NCBI RefSeq assembly: GCF_900109075.1
Contig: NZ_FNYS01000007.1
Coordinates: 107,631 to 171,630, forward strand
DNA length: 64,000 nucleotides
Direction of reading: 5' to 3'
DNA from: Myroides marinus
Lineage (GTDB): Bacteria > Bacteroidota > Bacteroidia > Flavobacteriales > Flavobacteriaceae
This document shows, piece after piece, positions 1 to 7,659 of the stretch. The translations under genes and the position numbers were made by a program. Within the stretch, counting starts at the first letter, position 1. Each line of letters starts with the position of its first letter. Under the pieces are notes generated by a model, which ran no database searches, had not been told where the DNA came from, and worked only from the letters and a program-made list of their open reading frames with translations.

Positions 1-211
1 TCATATTTACATACATCTTTGTAAAGTAACCTTCCATTTGTTGTGGTGTGTACCCATTAAAAGAATGGGCGATATATACCACTGGCAGGTTCATCTCTGG
101 AAGTATATCTACTGGAATTTCTTTAGAAGACTTCACTCCGAAGAATAGCAGTCCTATTACCAATACCATAATAGATATCGGCTTGCGCAAGGCAAAACGA
201 ATTAAATTCAT
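1..211 (-). CDS. RND efflux pump inner-membrane subunit, N-terminal part (runs off the left edge)
   Basis: The reverse strand from the ATG at 211-209 stays open to base 1 and encodes about 70 residues. They begin MNLIRFALRKPISIMVLVIG, continue with a hydrophobic first membrane helix, and then read IPVDILPEMNLPVVYIAHSF. An N-terminal helix followed by the 'IPVDxLP' segment entering the first periplasmic loop is typical of proton-driven RND (AcrB/CusA superfamily) pumps, which export drugs or metals through a periplasmic adaptor and a TolC-type channel. The gene starts 6 nt after the stop of the upstream TolC-like gene, so the two are almost certainly co-transcribed. The substrate cannot be read from the fragment; the Cys-rich protein further upstream makes a metal possible. 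Confidence 0.88.
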   Translation of the reverse strand, partial: MNLIRFALRKPISIMVLVIGLLFFGVKSSKEIPVDILPEMNLPVVYIAHSFNGYTPQQMEGYFTKMYVNM

Positions 212-217
212 ACTATC

Positions 218-1606
218 TTATTTTAGGGGAATAGCGTTTAACAAATATTGAATATCACCATGTGCAGAAGCTTGTAGCAATAGAGATTGCCACACATTGT
301 TTTGAGCGATTTCATAGTCTATCTCAGCGCGCTGTAGGGTATAAAGCGCTTGAGTGAAATCAACTAAGTTGCTCAATCCATTATCGTATAAAGCTTTCTG
401 CTGTTTAAAAGCAACTTCTGCTGCTTCTAATTGAATCTTAGACTGTGTCCATACAGCCTGAGCATTAGCATACTTCTCTTTGGTCAAAGTAATTTGGTTA
501 GCCAATTCTTTGTCCATTTGTAAGAACTCATGCTCATAGCTCTTTGTGATGTATTCTTGTTGTTTACGCTTATATGTCGTTCTAAAAAAGTTAGATACAT
601 TCCATGTTAATTGAAGACCTACTAAGTAATTTCCTCTATCAATTCCTACTCCCTTGCCATAAGCAGTAGAGTAAGCACTATTATCCTGTACATAGTTGTA
701 GTCAAAGCCAGATCCTCTACCTTGTAATACTCCGAAGCCGTTAAGTGTAGGTAAACTTCCCTTAGTCACTAAGCGCTCCATTGATTCACTCTGTGCTATT
801 TTACTCTCTTGTAGTAACAACATAGGATGTTGGTCTCTACTCTTTACCTCCTCCTCTAATATCTGTGGTTTATCTAATACAAAGACATCGTCTAACTGAT
901 ACAGTTTAGTATCCTCGTCTAATAAAACAGCTAACTGTTTATTAAACTCTATTTCTTTGTCATAAGCCTTGATATGTAGTGCTTCTGCATTAGCTACCTC
1001 AGCCATTGCTAGACGCTCATCTACTTGAGGTAATAAGCCACTCTTAGCCTTAGCAGCTGTAACTTCATGGAATACTTTAGCGCGTTCTAAATTCTTTTGT
1101 TGCACATATTTAATACGCTGCGTTGCTAATAGGTTCAAGTACGTAGCACTTACTTTTACTTGTTGTTGGAAAACCTCTTGTTCTAAATCCTTAAGATTAA
1201 CCTCCTGTTGAGCCTTTGCCATAGTTATTCCCTCCTTTGTTTTTCCAAAAGAAAAGATGTTCCAATTGACATTGGCAAAATACAATGAACCAAAAGCAGC
1301 ATTCCAATTCTGTTCTGCTAAAGGCATAGATGTGGCTGCCGAACCTAATCCTCCATAGGCGTATAAAGGACCGTTCTGCGCGTTAATGGTACCATAACTC
1401 TGTTGAGCACCGAATGTTAAGTCTGGAAAGTAATTTCCTTTTTGATTGGTAGTATTTTCTTGAGAAGCAGCAAGTCTCGCTTCTTTGACCTTGATTAGGT
1501 CATATCGTTCTATAGCCTGTTTTAAGGCAGCATCTAATTTTAGTTCTTGACCATACATAGACGCTGTACCCAATAGGACAAACAGTGCTATCCTATTAAT
1601 TTTCAT
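218..1606 (-). CDS. TolC-family outer-membrane efflux channel
   Basis: This 462-residue protein has an N-terminal signal peptide (basic start, hydrophobic stretch, end near residue 20). The body is rich in Ala, Gln, Glu and Lys in long amphipathic helices, with the two-fold repeat layout of outer-membrane factors. The C-terminal stretch with KQQKALYDNGLSNLVDFTQA is characteristic of TolC-like channels. The length is normal for the family. It would form the outer-membrane exit duct for the RND pump encoded immediately downstream. No periplasmic adaptor gene lies between them, so the adaptor is probably beyond the left edge. Confidence 0.9.
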   Translation of the reverse strand: MKINRIALFVLLGTASMYGQELKLDAALKQAIERYDLIKVKEARLAASQENTTNQKGNYFPDLTFGAQQSYGTINAQNGPLYAYGGLGSAATSMPLAEQNWNAAFGSLYFANVNWNIFSFGKTKEGITMAKAQQEVNLKDLEQEVFQQQVKVSATYLNLLATQRIKYVQQKNLERAKVFHEVTAAKAKSGLLPQVDERLAMAEVANAEALHIKAYDKEIEFNKQLAVLLDEDTKLYQLDDVFVLDKPQILEEEVKSRDQHPMLLLQESKIAQSESMERLVTKGSLPTLNGFGVLQGRGSGFDYNYVQDNSAYSTAYGKGVGIDRGNYLVGLQLTWNVSNFFRTTYKRKQQEYITKSYEHEFLQMDKELANQITLTKEKYANAQAVWTQSKIQLEAAEVAFKQQKALYDNGLSNLVDFTQALYTLQRAEIDYEIAQNNVWQSLLLQASAHGDIQYLLNAIPLK

Positions 1607-1684
1607 GTGAAATGTTGTGATTAATTATACAATATTAATGGGGCCTATTACTGAAATAATAGGAATATTAATAGGGTATAAAAA

Positions 1685-2101
1685 TCATATTCTATAGACG
1701 CAATTCTTTATATACAGAGGCACTTGTCTGACCTTGTACACATAATTTGCATAAGTAGTATAGTTGTTCTCTTTTACAGCAGGAATAAAATCGTATACCG
1801 CACCGAAGTAACGGTGTAGTATCGCATCTGTAAAGAAATTTAATTTTAAAACTTTAAGTGAACTATTTTGAACTTCTGACTTTACCTTTACAACTTCTAC
1901 TTTTTCTTCGCAGCAGTTTTTCTTAGGTTCTTTTACCGTCTTTCCTTTTAGAGTACAGAAACCACAGTTATTTTCATCAGCTTGAGATGTAGACATACTC
2001 GTCTGCTGCACTAATCCTCTACAGATGTGCTGATATGTACTAAAGCCTGAAGCCAGTGCTGTGTACAAAAGTGCGAATAATATGACGAATAGTTTTTTCA
2101 T
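1685..2101 (-). CDS. small secreted Cys-rich protein, HYC_CC_PP-like
   Basis: The 138-residue product has a signal peptide (MKKLFVILFALLYTALASG) followed by a His/Cys-rich segment with HIC, CGFC and NCCEEK motifs, then a lysine-rich linker. This resembles the small Bacteroidota proteins with H-x-C and CC motifs that sit upstream of metal-type RND/TolC loci; I assign that family tentatively. The cysteines suggest metal binding or sensing in the periplasm. It lies 78 nt upstream of the tolC-like gene in the same orientation and is probably the first gene of the efflux operon. A TACTTTTG promoter element precedes it. Confidence 0.6.
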   Translation of the reverse strand: MKKLFVILFALLYTALASGFSTYQHICRGLVQQTSMSTSQADENNCGFCTLKGKTVKEPKKNCCEEKVEVVKVKSEVQNSSLKVLKLNFFTDAILHRYFGAVYDFIPAVKENNYTTYANYVYKVRQVPLYIKNCVYRI

Positions 2102-2112
2102 AATCTCAGGGT

Positions 2113-2120
2113 CAAAAGTA
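2113..2120 (-). promoter_or_regulatory. -7 promoter element for the Cys-rich/efflux operon
   Basis: The reverse strand reads TACTTTTG, an exact match to the Bacteroidota TAnnTTTG element, 11 nt before the ATG of the Cys-rich gene. I see no convincing -33 TTTG. Confidence 0.4.
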
Positions 2121-2400
2121 CTACTCTGAGTAATAGGAGTTGTTATACCATTTTGTATAGTTGTTGTATAATTTTTGGATTTAATACTTTTTAAGAAACT
2201 TACACACCCCTTATGACTACACAGTTTCTTAATCTTTTGCTAATAGAAAGAGATTGATATATCTACCTAGAATATTTAGTCGCTAAATCGCTTGCAACGA
2301 CAACACGCTTTGGACTACCCAACTATTTAAAAACTGGTCTATAAGTACATACCTATTTTACTAGACATTTGCCCCATAATTTTAAAAAACAAAAGTACTT
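2121..2400. other. intergenic region between divergent efflux and GNAT genes
   Basis: This AT-rich spacer of about 280 nt has no ORF of note. It must hold the promoters of both flanking genes. I see no hairpin terminator or repeat in it. Confidence 0.5.
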
Positions 2401-2898
2401 ATGACAACAACTAACACAGGGGTGACTAAACAACAAGTAGCGCTTAAAAACACAACAGCAACATTAGTAAAAGCAACATTAGAACACCTAGAAGATGCTT
2501 CTATGCTATTCGATATGTACCGCGTATTCTACAGACAAGAATCTGATTACGAAAGAGGAAAAAAGTTCTTACAAGACCGATTATCTAATGATCAGTCTCA
2601 TATCTTCCTAGCATATGTAGATGGTCAAGCAGTTGGGTTTGTTCAGTTATACGAGTTATTCCACTATATCAAGCTAGAGAAACAATGGTTGTTAAGTGAC
2701 TTATTTGTTCATCCAGAGTACAGAGGTATTGGATTATCTGTAGCTATTATTGACAGAGCAAAACAATGGTGTGATGAAACAAATGCTTGTGGGCTTATGT
2801 TAGAAACAGAAAAAACTAATGATATTGGTAATACACTTTACCCTCGTTGTGGTTTTGTATATGATGGAGGACATAACTATTACTATTGGTGGAAGTAA
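2401..2898 (+). CDS. GNAT-family N-acetyltransferase
   Basis: This 165-residue cytosolic protein has the GNAT fold. A beta-strand pair (residues about 66-85) is followed by the acetyl-CoA-binding segment DLFVHPEYRGIGLSVAIID (residues 100-118), whose RGIGLS is a near match to the family Q/RxxGxG/A loop. A C-terminal GFVYDGGHNYYYWWK ends the fold, as in many small-molecule or amino-acid acetyltransferases. The first 20 residues are low-complexity (MTTTNTGVTKQQ), so the true start could be slightly internal, though no better ATG is near. The substrate is unknown. The gene is monocistronic and ends at a strong terminator. Confidence 0.85.
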   Translation: MTTTNTGVTKQQVALKNTTATLVKATLEHLEDASMLFDMYRVFYRQESDYERGKKFLQDRLSNDQSHIFLAYVDGQAVGFVQLYELFHYIKLEKQWLLSDLFVHPEYRGIGLSVAIIDRAKQWCDETNACGLMLETEKTNDIGNTLYPRCGFVYDGGHNYYYWWK

Positions 2899-2929
2899 GC
2901 TTATAGCACACTTTATATCGGATTTAAAC

Positions 2930-2959
2930 AAAAAAGGTATTCTTACGAATACCTTTTTT
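2930..2959. terminator. bidirectional rho-independent terminator
   Basis: A 13-bp stem (arm AAAAAAGGTATTC, 2930-2942; partner 2947-2959) with a TTAC loop lies between the convergent GNAT gene and the next gene. A/T tracts on both sides make it usable in both directions. Confidence 0.85.
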
Positions 2960-3952
2960 CTATTTCATATAACCGTTATGTTTAAATATCTCTTTTGCTT
3001 TTTCATAAAATTCTAGTTGATTAGCAGATTGATTAGGCAGTGTAAATCTTCTCACCTTACGCTTGCCTTCACTATCCTTAAAGCGAATATCAAAGCCTAC
3101 TGTATTACTATAAGATCGCTTGACTAATTCTACTTCTATAATATCCTTTTTATCTATTGCGTTGACATTAGACAAATCCTTATTTGTATAACTACTATAG
3201 ATCAGATACAACATGATTGCTATAGGAATTAACGCGTAATAAACACTTACATAAATATAAGTCAAGACAGCGATACCTAACATCAAGACAGCAATAAACT
3301 GAATCCACTTATAGAAACCATCCTCTTTACCTAATACGATAGCTTTCTTATGTGTGATATTACCATCATGAGTAAAGACTAGCTTTTCACTTGGTTCAAT
3401 AATTAAGTGACAATATTCATTCTTTCCCTTAATTACCGCTTGGCGAATAGCAGACTTATCTACAACTTTACTCTTTAGTTTATAACGATAACAACTCACG
3501 TGTTCCTCTAACTCCTCAATATCATCTCCTAGAATATCTCCTATCTTCTTCCAAATCAATTCTGAAACATCGCTAATATCTCCTTCTATCGCTAGCTTCT
3601 CTCCTTCATCAACTAATATGCGACCTCCACTAGTCATCAGTGTGCGCTTTTCTACATCTCCCTCACAGTACATCATCTTATAAGTCTTCATAGATTCAGA
3701 TAGCGTAAATGTAAGTACTTTAGTCTCTTTGACTTTTAGAGCTTTATCACACTTATCTTGTGCTATGAATAGTAAAGTTCCTTTATCCGTATAGCATATA
3801 TCGCAATATCCTTCATCGGTATTACCTGCAGATGCTTCTTCAAAAGAGATCTCCTTAATCAACTCTAACTCCATATTGGCCTGTTTCTGTAACAGATCAA
3901 AGGAGTTTTTATAATTCTTCCCTATAGCAATGCCTGATAAACTGTAGCTCAT
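2960..3952 (-). CDS. hypothetical protein with a central membrane hairpin
   Basis: I do not recognise a named family. The 330-residue product has a soluble N-terminal region (1-215), two adjoining membrane helices (about 216-254) and a basic C-terminal domain (255-330) rich in beta-prone residues with VRRFTLPNQSANQLEFYEKA. A single membrane hairpin between two cytosolic domains resembles stress or PH-like membrane proteins, but that is only a topology analogy. There is no signal peptide. It is transcribed alone, with the shared terminator at its 3' end. Confidence 0.7.
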   Translation of the reverse strand: MSYSLSGIAIGKNYKNSFDLLQKQANMELELIKEISFEEASAGNTDEGYCDICYTDKGTLLFIAQDKCDKALKVKETKVLTFTLSESMKTYKMMYCEGDVEKRTLMTSGGRILVDEGEKLAIEGDISDVSELIWKKIGDILGDDIEELEEHVSCYRYKLKSKVVDKSAIRQAVIKGKNEYCHLIIEPSEKLVFTHDGNITHKKAIVLGKEDGFYKWIQFIAVLMLGIAVLTYIYVSVYYALIPIAIMLYLIYSSYTNKDLSNVNAIDKKDIIEVELVKRSYSNTVGFDIRFKDSEGKRKVRRFTLPNQSANQLEFYEKAKEIFKHNGYMK

Positions 3953-4054
3953 AACTAGGATTATTTGTTATTTTACTGTGCTTTATTTTCTATACTAAAA
4001 TTACATTGTTTTTAGATACAAAACACTGATACTTATAACAATTTGTAAAAAAGA

Positions 4055-4429
4055 TTAGACAATTTCATTGTCCTGATTAAAGACAGTATTTCTATACTGC
4101 TGCCCCCAGACCATAATCTCATCTATCACTTTCTCTAGCGTTCTTCCATATTCCGTCAGCTCATATTCTACTGTAATTGGTTTAGTGTTAACTACAGTGC
4201 GACTAATCAGAAGATTTGCTTCAAGATCTTGAAGTTCTTTAGACAACATTTTAGTACCTATCCCATCTACCTCTCTCATTAAATCCATATACCTCATCTT
4301 ACCTCCATATAGCAGTGTACCGATGATATACACCTTCCACTTACCTGATAAGAGGCTCATCGTGTCCTTTATAGCTACTATTCTCCTTTGGCATTGAGTA
4401 CTACTATTCATTACCTCCTTTTTCTTCAT
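4055..4429 (-). CDS. HxlR-family winged-helix transcriptional regulator
   Basis: The 124-residue protein matches the HxlR pattern: an N-terminal Cys (residue 13), then LLSGKWKVYIIGTLLYGG, then the recognition-helix region MLSKELQDLEANLLISRTV, and a C-terminal dimerisation helix. HxlR/YodB-type proteins are often redox- or quinone-sensing repressors that use the N-terminal Cys. It is divergent from a DoxX membrane protein gene, and the 133-nt gap holds a perfect palindrome, so control of both genes is likely. An alternative start at Met7 (4411) is possible. Confidence 0.9.
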   Translation of the reverse strand: MKKKEVMNSSTQCQRRIVAIKDTMSLLSGKWKVYIIGTLLYGGKMRYMDLMREVDGIGTKMLSKELQDLEANLLISRTVVNTKPITVEYELTEYGRTLEKVIDEIMVWGQQYRNTVFNQDNEIV

Positions 4430-4484
4430 CTCTTATCTATTTTTAAGTACCCTAAAGTTACATATTTCTACCCTACTGTACAAA

Positions 4485-4500
4485 AGGGAACTAGTTCCCT
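4485..4500. promoter_or_regulatory. perfect 16-bp palindrome, candidate HxlR operator
   Basis: AGGGAACTAGTTCCCT is a perfect inverted repeat midway between the divergent hxlR and doxX genes. It sits about 38 nt upstream of the doxX -7 element, suitable for a dimeric winged-helix regulator. Binding by this HxlR protein is an inference. Confidence 0.6.
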
Positions 4501-4537
4501 AAAGGAAAGCAATACCTCTCTCCCTATTTAATAGCAG

Positions 4538-4545
4538 TAGCTTTG
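4538..4545 (+). promoter_or_regulatory. -7 promoter element of doxX-like gene
   Basis: TAGCTTTG matches TAnnTTTG exactly and lies 17 nt before the ATG at 4563. Confidence 0.55.
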
Positions 4546-4562
4546 TCTCAAATAATAAAACA

Positions 4563-4928
4563 ATGAAAAGTAACAAAATTATATTCTGGGTATCTACTGT
4601 ACTATTCTCTTTATTTATGCTATTTAGTGCATATAACTATATCTCATCAGAAGAGATGAAAGGAGCTTTCGTACATTTAGGTTTTCCAGATTACTTTAGA
4701 ATCGAACTAGCCATAGCTAAGACATTAGGAGCTATAGTATTATTACTCCCTTTCTTACCTTCGACAGTAAGAGGCTTCGCTTATGCTGGCTTTACGATTA
4801 ATATAATTTCAGCTGCTGTAGCCCATTTGGCCATAGGTGAGCCCATTTCATCTTTAGGCTTTGTGCTATTCGCTGGTGTCCTATTAGGACTGTCTTATTG
4901 GAGTTCTCTAAAACTAGAGAATAAGTAA
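4563..4928 (+). CDS. DoxX-family membrane protein
   Basis: This 121-residue protein has four predicted membrane helices and the DoxX-like layout: an N-terminal helix with FSAYNYISSEEM, then HLGFPDYFRIELAIAKTLGAIVLLLP, and two more helices. DoxX-like proteins are small inner-membrane proteins often linked to oxidative or quinone stress. Divergence from an HxlR regulator is a common arrangement and supports induction by a small molecule or redox signal. The gene ends before a strong hairpin terminator. Confidence 0.85.
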   Translation: MKSNKIIFWVSTVLFSLFMLFSAYNYISSEEMKGAFVHLGFPDYFRIELAIAKTLGAIVLLLPFLPSTVRGFAYAGFTINIISAAVAHLAIGEPISSLGFVLFAGVLLGLSYWSSLKLENK

Positions 4929-4940
4929 GAATAAAATGTA

Positions 4941-4979
4941 AAAAATCAGGCTAAGTAAATTGTACTTAGCCTGATTTTT
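4941..4979 (+). terminator. rho-independent terminator after doxX-like gene
   Basis: A 17-bp perfect stem (4941-4957 with 4963-4979) and a 5-nt loop, followed by T-rich sequence. The composite repeat begins in its T tract. Confidence 0.85.
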
Positions 4980-5170
4980 ACTTTTTTGTCTTGATAAAGT
5001 CTGCGCGAGCAGAGTATGTGTGAAAGTAAAAAAAAAGTCAAGGCTATAACCTAGCTAATGCCATAAGATCGCTTCGCAAGATTATTTCGATTAATTAGTT
5101 TACTTATGAAATGCTTCGTAAAGACTATTTCTATTGATTAGTTTACGTATAAAATGCTCTGAAAGAAGAA
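4976..5170 (+). repeat. composite intergenic repeat, copy 1 (no insert)
   Basis: This stretch matches the reverse complement of 11760-12099. Module A (4976 to about 5055) includes TGATAAAGTCTGCGCGAGCA and AAAGTCAAGGC and differs from copy 2 at only a handful of positions. Module B (5055 to about 5160) consists of tandem units of 42-43 bp that start with GCTTCG at 5071 and 5113 and a decayed one at 5156. CTAG at 5051-5054 is the uninterrupted counterpart of the insert site in copy 2. There is no ORF. Confidence 0.8.
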
Positions 5171-5226
5171 GTGTTTTATAAATTCAATGCTCTCTTAATT
5201 TATAATATAAGACTACAGTATAATGA

Positions 5227-6063
5227 CTACTCCCGAGTTTTACTAAGTTCCCATCCTACAATCAATTGTTTTCTCTCCGGTCCCCACATATAACCACCTA
5301 GTAGCCCGGTCTGTTGTATCACACGATGACATGGTATTAGTACCGCAATAGGATTGCGACCTATAGCTGTACCTACAGCTCTACTAGCACCTGCATTACC
5401 TAAGTCATTCGCTATTTTTCCATATGTGGTTAATTCACCCATAGGAACTTGTAGCAAGGCTTCCCATACTTTCAATTGAAAGGCTGTACCCTTTAAGTGA
5501 AGTTTGATCTCACCTAAATCACCTTGTCTATTGAGTACTTCACTGACTGCTCTATGTACCTCTTTTTCTTCTTCTAATAAAGTTGCATTAGGAAAATCGT
5601 GATATACTCTGTCTAATCCTGTAGTATGTTCAGACACAAAGGCAATATGACAAACTCCCTTAGCAGTAGAAGCTACAACGACACGCCCAAATAACGTATC
5701 CCAATAACTATAAGATATCGTCAAGGCTGCACCTCCATTAGCATATTCATTAGGAGTCATCCCCTCTATAGACACAAACATATCGTGTAAACGACTACTA
5801 CTGCTCAGTCCTACCTCATCTGCAAGTTCAAATAAACTACCTACTGATTTCTCTTGTAACAGATACTTGGCATAGTTAAGTGTAATATATCTCAAGAACT
5901 GCTTAGGGCTACTACCTACCCATTCTGTAAATAATCGTTGAAAGTGAAAGTCGCTTAATCCCACAGCACTAGCGATCTCTGATAGACTAGGTTGTCTGTA
6001 TTGATTAGCCACGATATAGGCTATCGCTTCTCTTGCTTTTTCATATTGTCTATTTACTTCCAT
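5227..6063 (-). CDS. Ada-like protein: AraC-type HTH plus methylated-DNA-protein-cysteine methyltransferase
   Basis: The 278-residue protein has an N-terminal AraC-type double helix-turn-helix (residues about 1-110; LSEIASAVGLSDFHFQRLF, then EGMTPNEYANGG). The C-terminal alkyltransferase domain has the active-site motif IPCHRVIQ with acceptor Cys245 and the binding-helix region GAGASRAVGTAIGRNP. It should remove alkyl groups from O6-alkylguanine and may activate repair genes. The zinc-binding Ada domain that accepts methyl groups from phosphotriesters is absent, so the classical E. coli sensing switch is missing. The gene is monocistronic and flanked by long non-coding stretches on both sides. 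Confidence 0.92.
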   Translation of the reverse strand: MEVNRQYEKAREAIAYIVANQYRQPSLSEIASAVGLSDFHFQRLFTEWVGSSPKQFLRYITLNYAKYLLQEKSVGSLFELADEVGLSSSSRLHDMFVSIEGMTPNEYANGGAALTISYSYWDTLFGRVVVASTAKGVCHIAFVSEHTTGLDRVYHDFPNATLLEEEKEVHRAVSEVLNRQGDLGEIKLHLKGTAFQLKVWEALLQVPMGELTTYGKIANDLGNAGASRAVGTAIGRNPIAVLIPCHRVIQQTGLLGGYMWGPERKQLIVGWELSKTRE

Positions 6064-6292
6064 CTTTGCCTTGTATTAAATAACATTACAAAGAAATACA
6101 TTCTAACTACTTCCTGCAATCCATTTCTTGCTGTTATGGAATTATTGTTTTAGGATGGTTAATATCCATAACCATTATCATACACAGTATATCCACAATT
6201 GCAATTCACCTCTACATAAACGCAAATCATGTAATCAAATGCCGTAGGCAAACACGAAATCACAAAAAAACAAAATCACGAAAAAAAAGCGT

Positions 6293-6300
6293 TATCTTTG
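6293..6300 (+). promoter_or_regulatory. orphan TATCTTTG -7 element
   Basis: An exact TAnnTTTG match (TATCTTTG followed by CA, the common Bacteroidota context) in the long spacer, pointing right into ORF-less but structured DNA. The -33 region is not obvious. Confidence 0.4.
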
Positions 6301-6960
6301 CACTGTAATTCACTTTGAATCAACTCTTTCTATTGAGTAATTCTTTTAATATTCAAAGTAGTACTTTCTACCTATTCAAAAGTTAAAAACACTAACTTTT
6401 TTAAAAAACACAATCACATTTTAACAGTTGTTTTAACGCTCTAAAAAAGACAAAATCCGAGTATTCATGCGGTATCGTCCAAGCATTGTTCGGGAAGTGT
6501 TCGGAAACACCCCCTATCTTGCGAAGAGTTTCTGAAGCGTTCCCGAACAACACTCGAACAAATCCCTATAAACCTACGTAATCACTGCGTTTCAAGAGAC
6601 CACAAAACTCACAATAAACACTTATTTGTTAAAAATTTAACAAGAAGTAAATAATTCTAATTAACACTTATTTTAACAATTTAACTCTTGCACTTCTTAT
6701 AGTATTCAAACAATAATACAATACTAAAAATAGCTATCACTACTAGAAGCTATCGTATTCATTGAGAAGGTAGTAGTACATTATTGTTCTCTACTTTACC
6801 ATATACTTCAAAAAGAATTAGCTACCCTATCTCTTTCTAACATTATCCGCCAAATATACCTTATACTTCTAATTCACAGTAAATCAAAAAGTTATAAAAT
6901 ACATTAAACTCATCTAATTACTTAAATCATTGCATTAAAACTATTTTAACGTAAAATAAT
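6301..6960. other. long non-coding stretch with a structured, relatively GC-rich segment
   Basis: There are no credible ORFs between the Ada-like gene and the TetR gene. ACTTTGAAT/ATTCAAAGT (6312-6320, 6351-6359) encloses ACTC/GAGT. At 6486-6550 the perfect arms TTGTTCGGGAA (6486-6496) and TTCCCGAACAA (6540-6550) enclose a GTGTT-CGGA-AACAC hairpin (6497-6510). This segment is clearly more GC-rich than its surroundings, as expected for a structured RNA or repeat in an AT-rich genome. It may be the leader or ncRNA served by the promoter at 6293. Confidence 0.45.
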
Positions 6961-6980
6961 TACGAAAAACATAAAAACTA

Positions 6981-7002
6981 ATTAAACGTTTGTTTAATTT
7001 TG
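6981..7002 (+). promoter_or_regulatory. TetR operator overlapping the efflux operon promoter
   Basis: ATTAAAC-GTTT-GTTTAAT (6981-6998) is an inverted repeat that overlaps the -7 element TAATTTTG (6995-7002). Transcription would start near 7009, before the ATG at 7027. Repressor binding here would block the promoter, which suggests autoregulation by the TetR protein encoded just downstream. Confidence 0.6.
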
Positions 7003-7026
7003 TCCTCTCAAAAAAGTAAAAAAGCT

Positions 7027-7659
7027 ATGGCTCTAAGTGACAAACAGAAAGAAATACTACTAATAGCAGAAGAATTGTTCTCTCAAAAAGGGATCGATGG
7101 TACTAGCATACGTGAAATTTCTAAAGCTGCTGGTATCAATGTTGCCATGGTCAATTATTACTTTGGGTCAAAGAGTGCTATGGTTTCTGCTTTATTTGAA
7201 ATTAGGCTTACACGTACACGTGAAAAACTAGTGACGTTAACAGATGATACTAACTTAAACCCTATGGATAAGTTACTAGCATTCGTAGAACATATGATGG
7301 CCGTTCAGCTACAGAATGCTGACTTCCACATTATCTTAATGAACCAATTATCTAAGAAAGAAAATGCACCAGAAATAACTGAGGGTATTACACTACTACA
7401 ACGAGAGATACTTCAGAATATCAATGGCTTTATAGAAGAAGGATATAGCAGTGGCTTGTTTCAAGCTAAACCAGATCCTATCACTTTTGTCATTTTTGCC
7501 CTAGGTATTATTAGTTATCTAATACACCACGAACGCACACTGACAAACTACTGGAATATAAATAACCGTGAAGAATACAGTGAACACATCAAACTACATG
7601 TGTATCCTTATCTAATACAATCCTTTAAATCAATATTAATCTACAATGAACAGAAGTAA
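7027..7659 (+). CDS. TetR/AcrR-family repressor of the adjacent efflux operon
   Basis: From the ATG at 7027 the product is 210 residues. The N-terminal TetR helix-turn-helix reads ELFSQKGIDGTSIREISKAA followed by VNYYFGSKSAMVSALFE, and the rest is an all-helical ligand domain. A TTG nine codons upstream (7000) lies inside the promoter, so I prefer the ATG. The 3' end overlaps the start of the tolC-like gene by 14 nt, making it the first gene of an operon with the TolC, EmrA and EmrB proteins. It is probably a drug- or metabolite-responsive autorepressor. Confidence 0.9.
   Translation: MALSDKQKEILLIAEELFSQKGIDGTSIREISKAAGINVAMVNYYFGSKSAMVSALFEIRLTRTREKLVTLTDDTNLNPMDKLLAFVEHMMAVQLQNADFHIILMNQLSKKENAPEITEGITLLQREILQNINGFIEEGYSSGLFQAKPDPITFVIFALGIISYLIHHERTLTNYWNINNREEYSEHIKLHVYPYLIQSFKSILIYNEQK

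Noticed and set aside
48..251. Forward 67-codon ORF at the left edge
   Set aside because: It is antisense to the RND pump N-terminus, which has clear family sequence.
6453..6464. AAATCCGAGTAT shared with the orphan terminator arm at 50073
   Set aside because: It is a single 12-mer with no second arm at 6453; I cannot show a relation.
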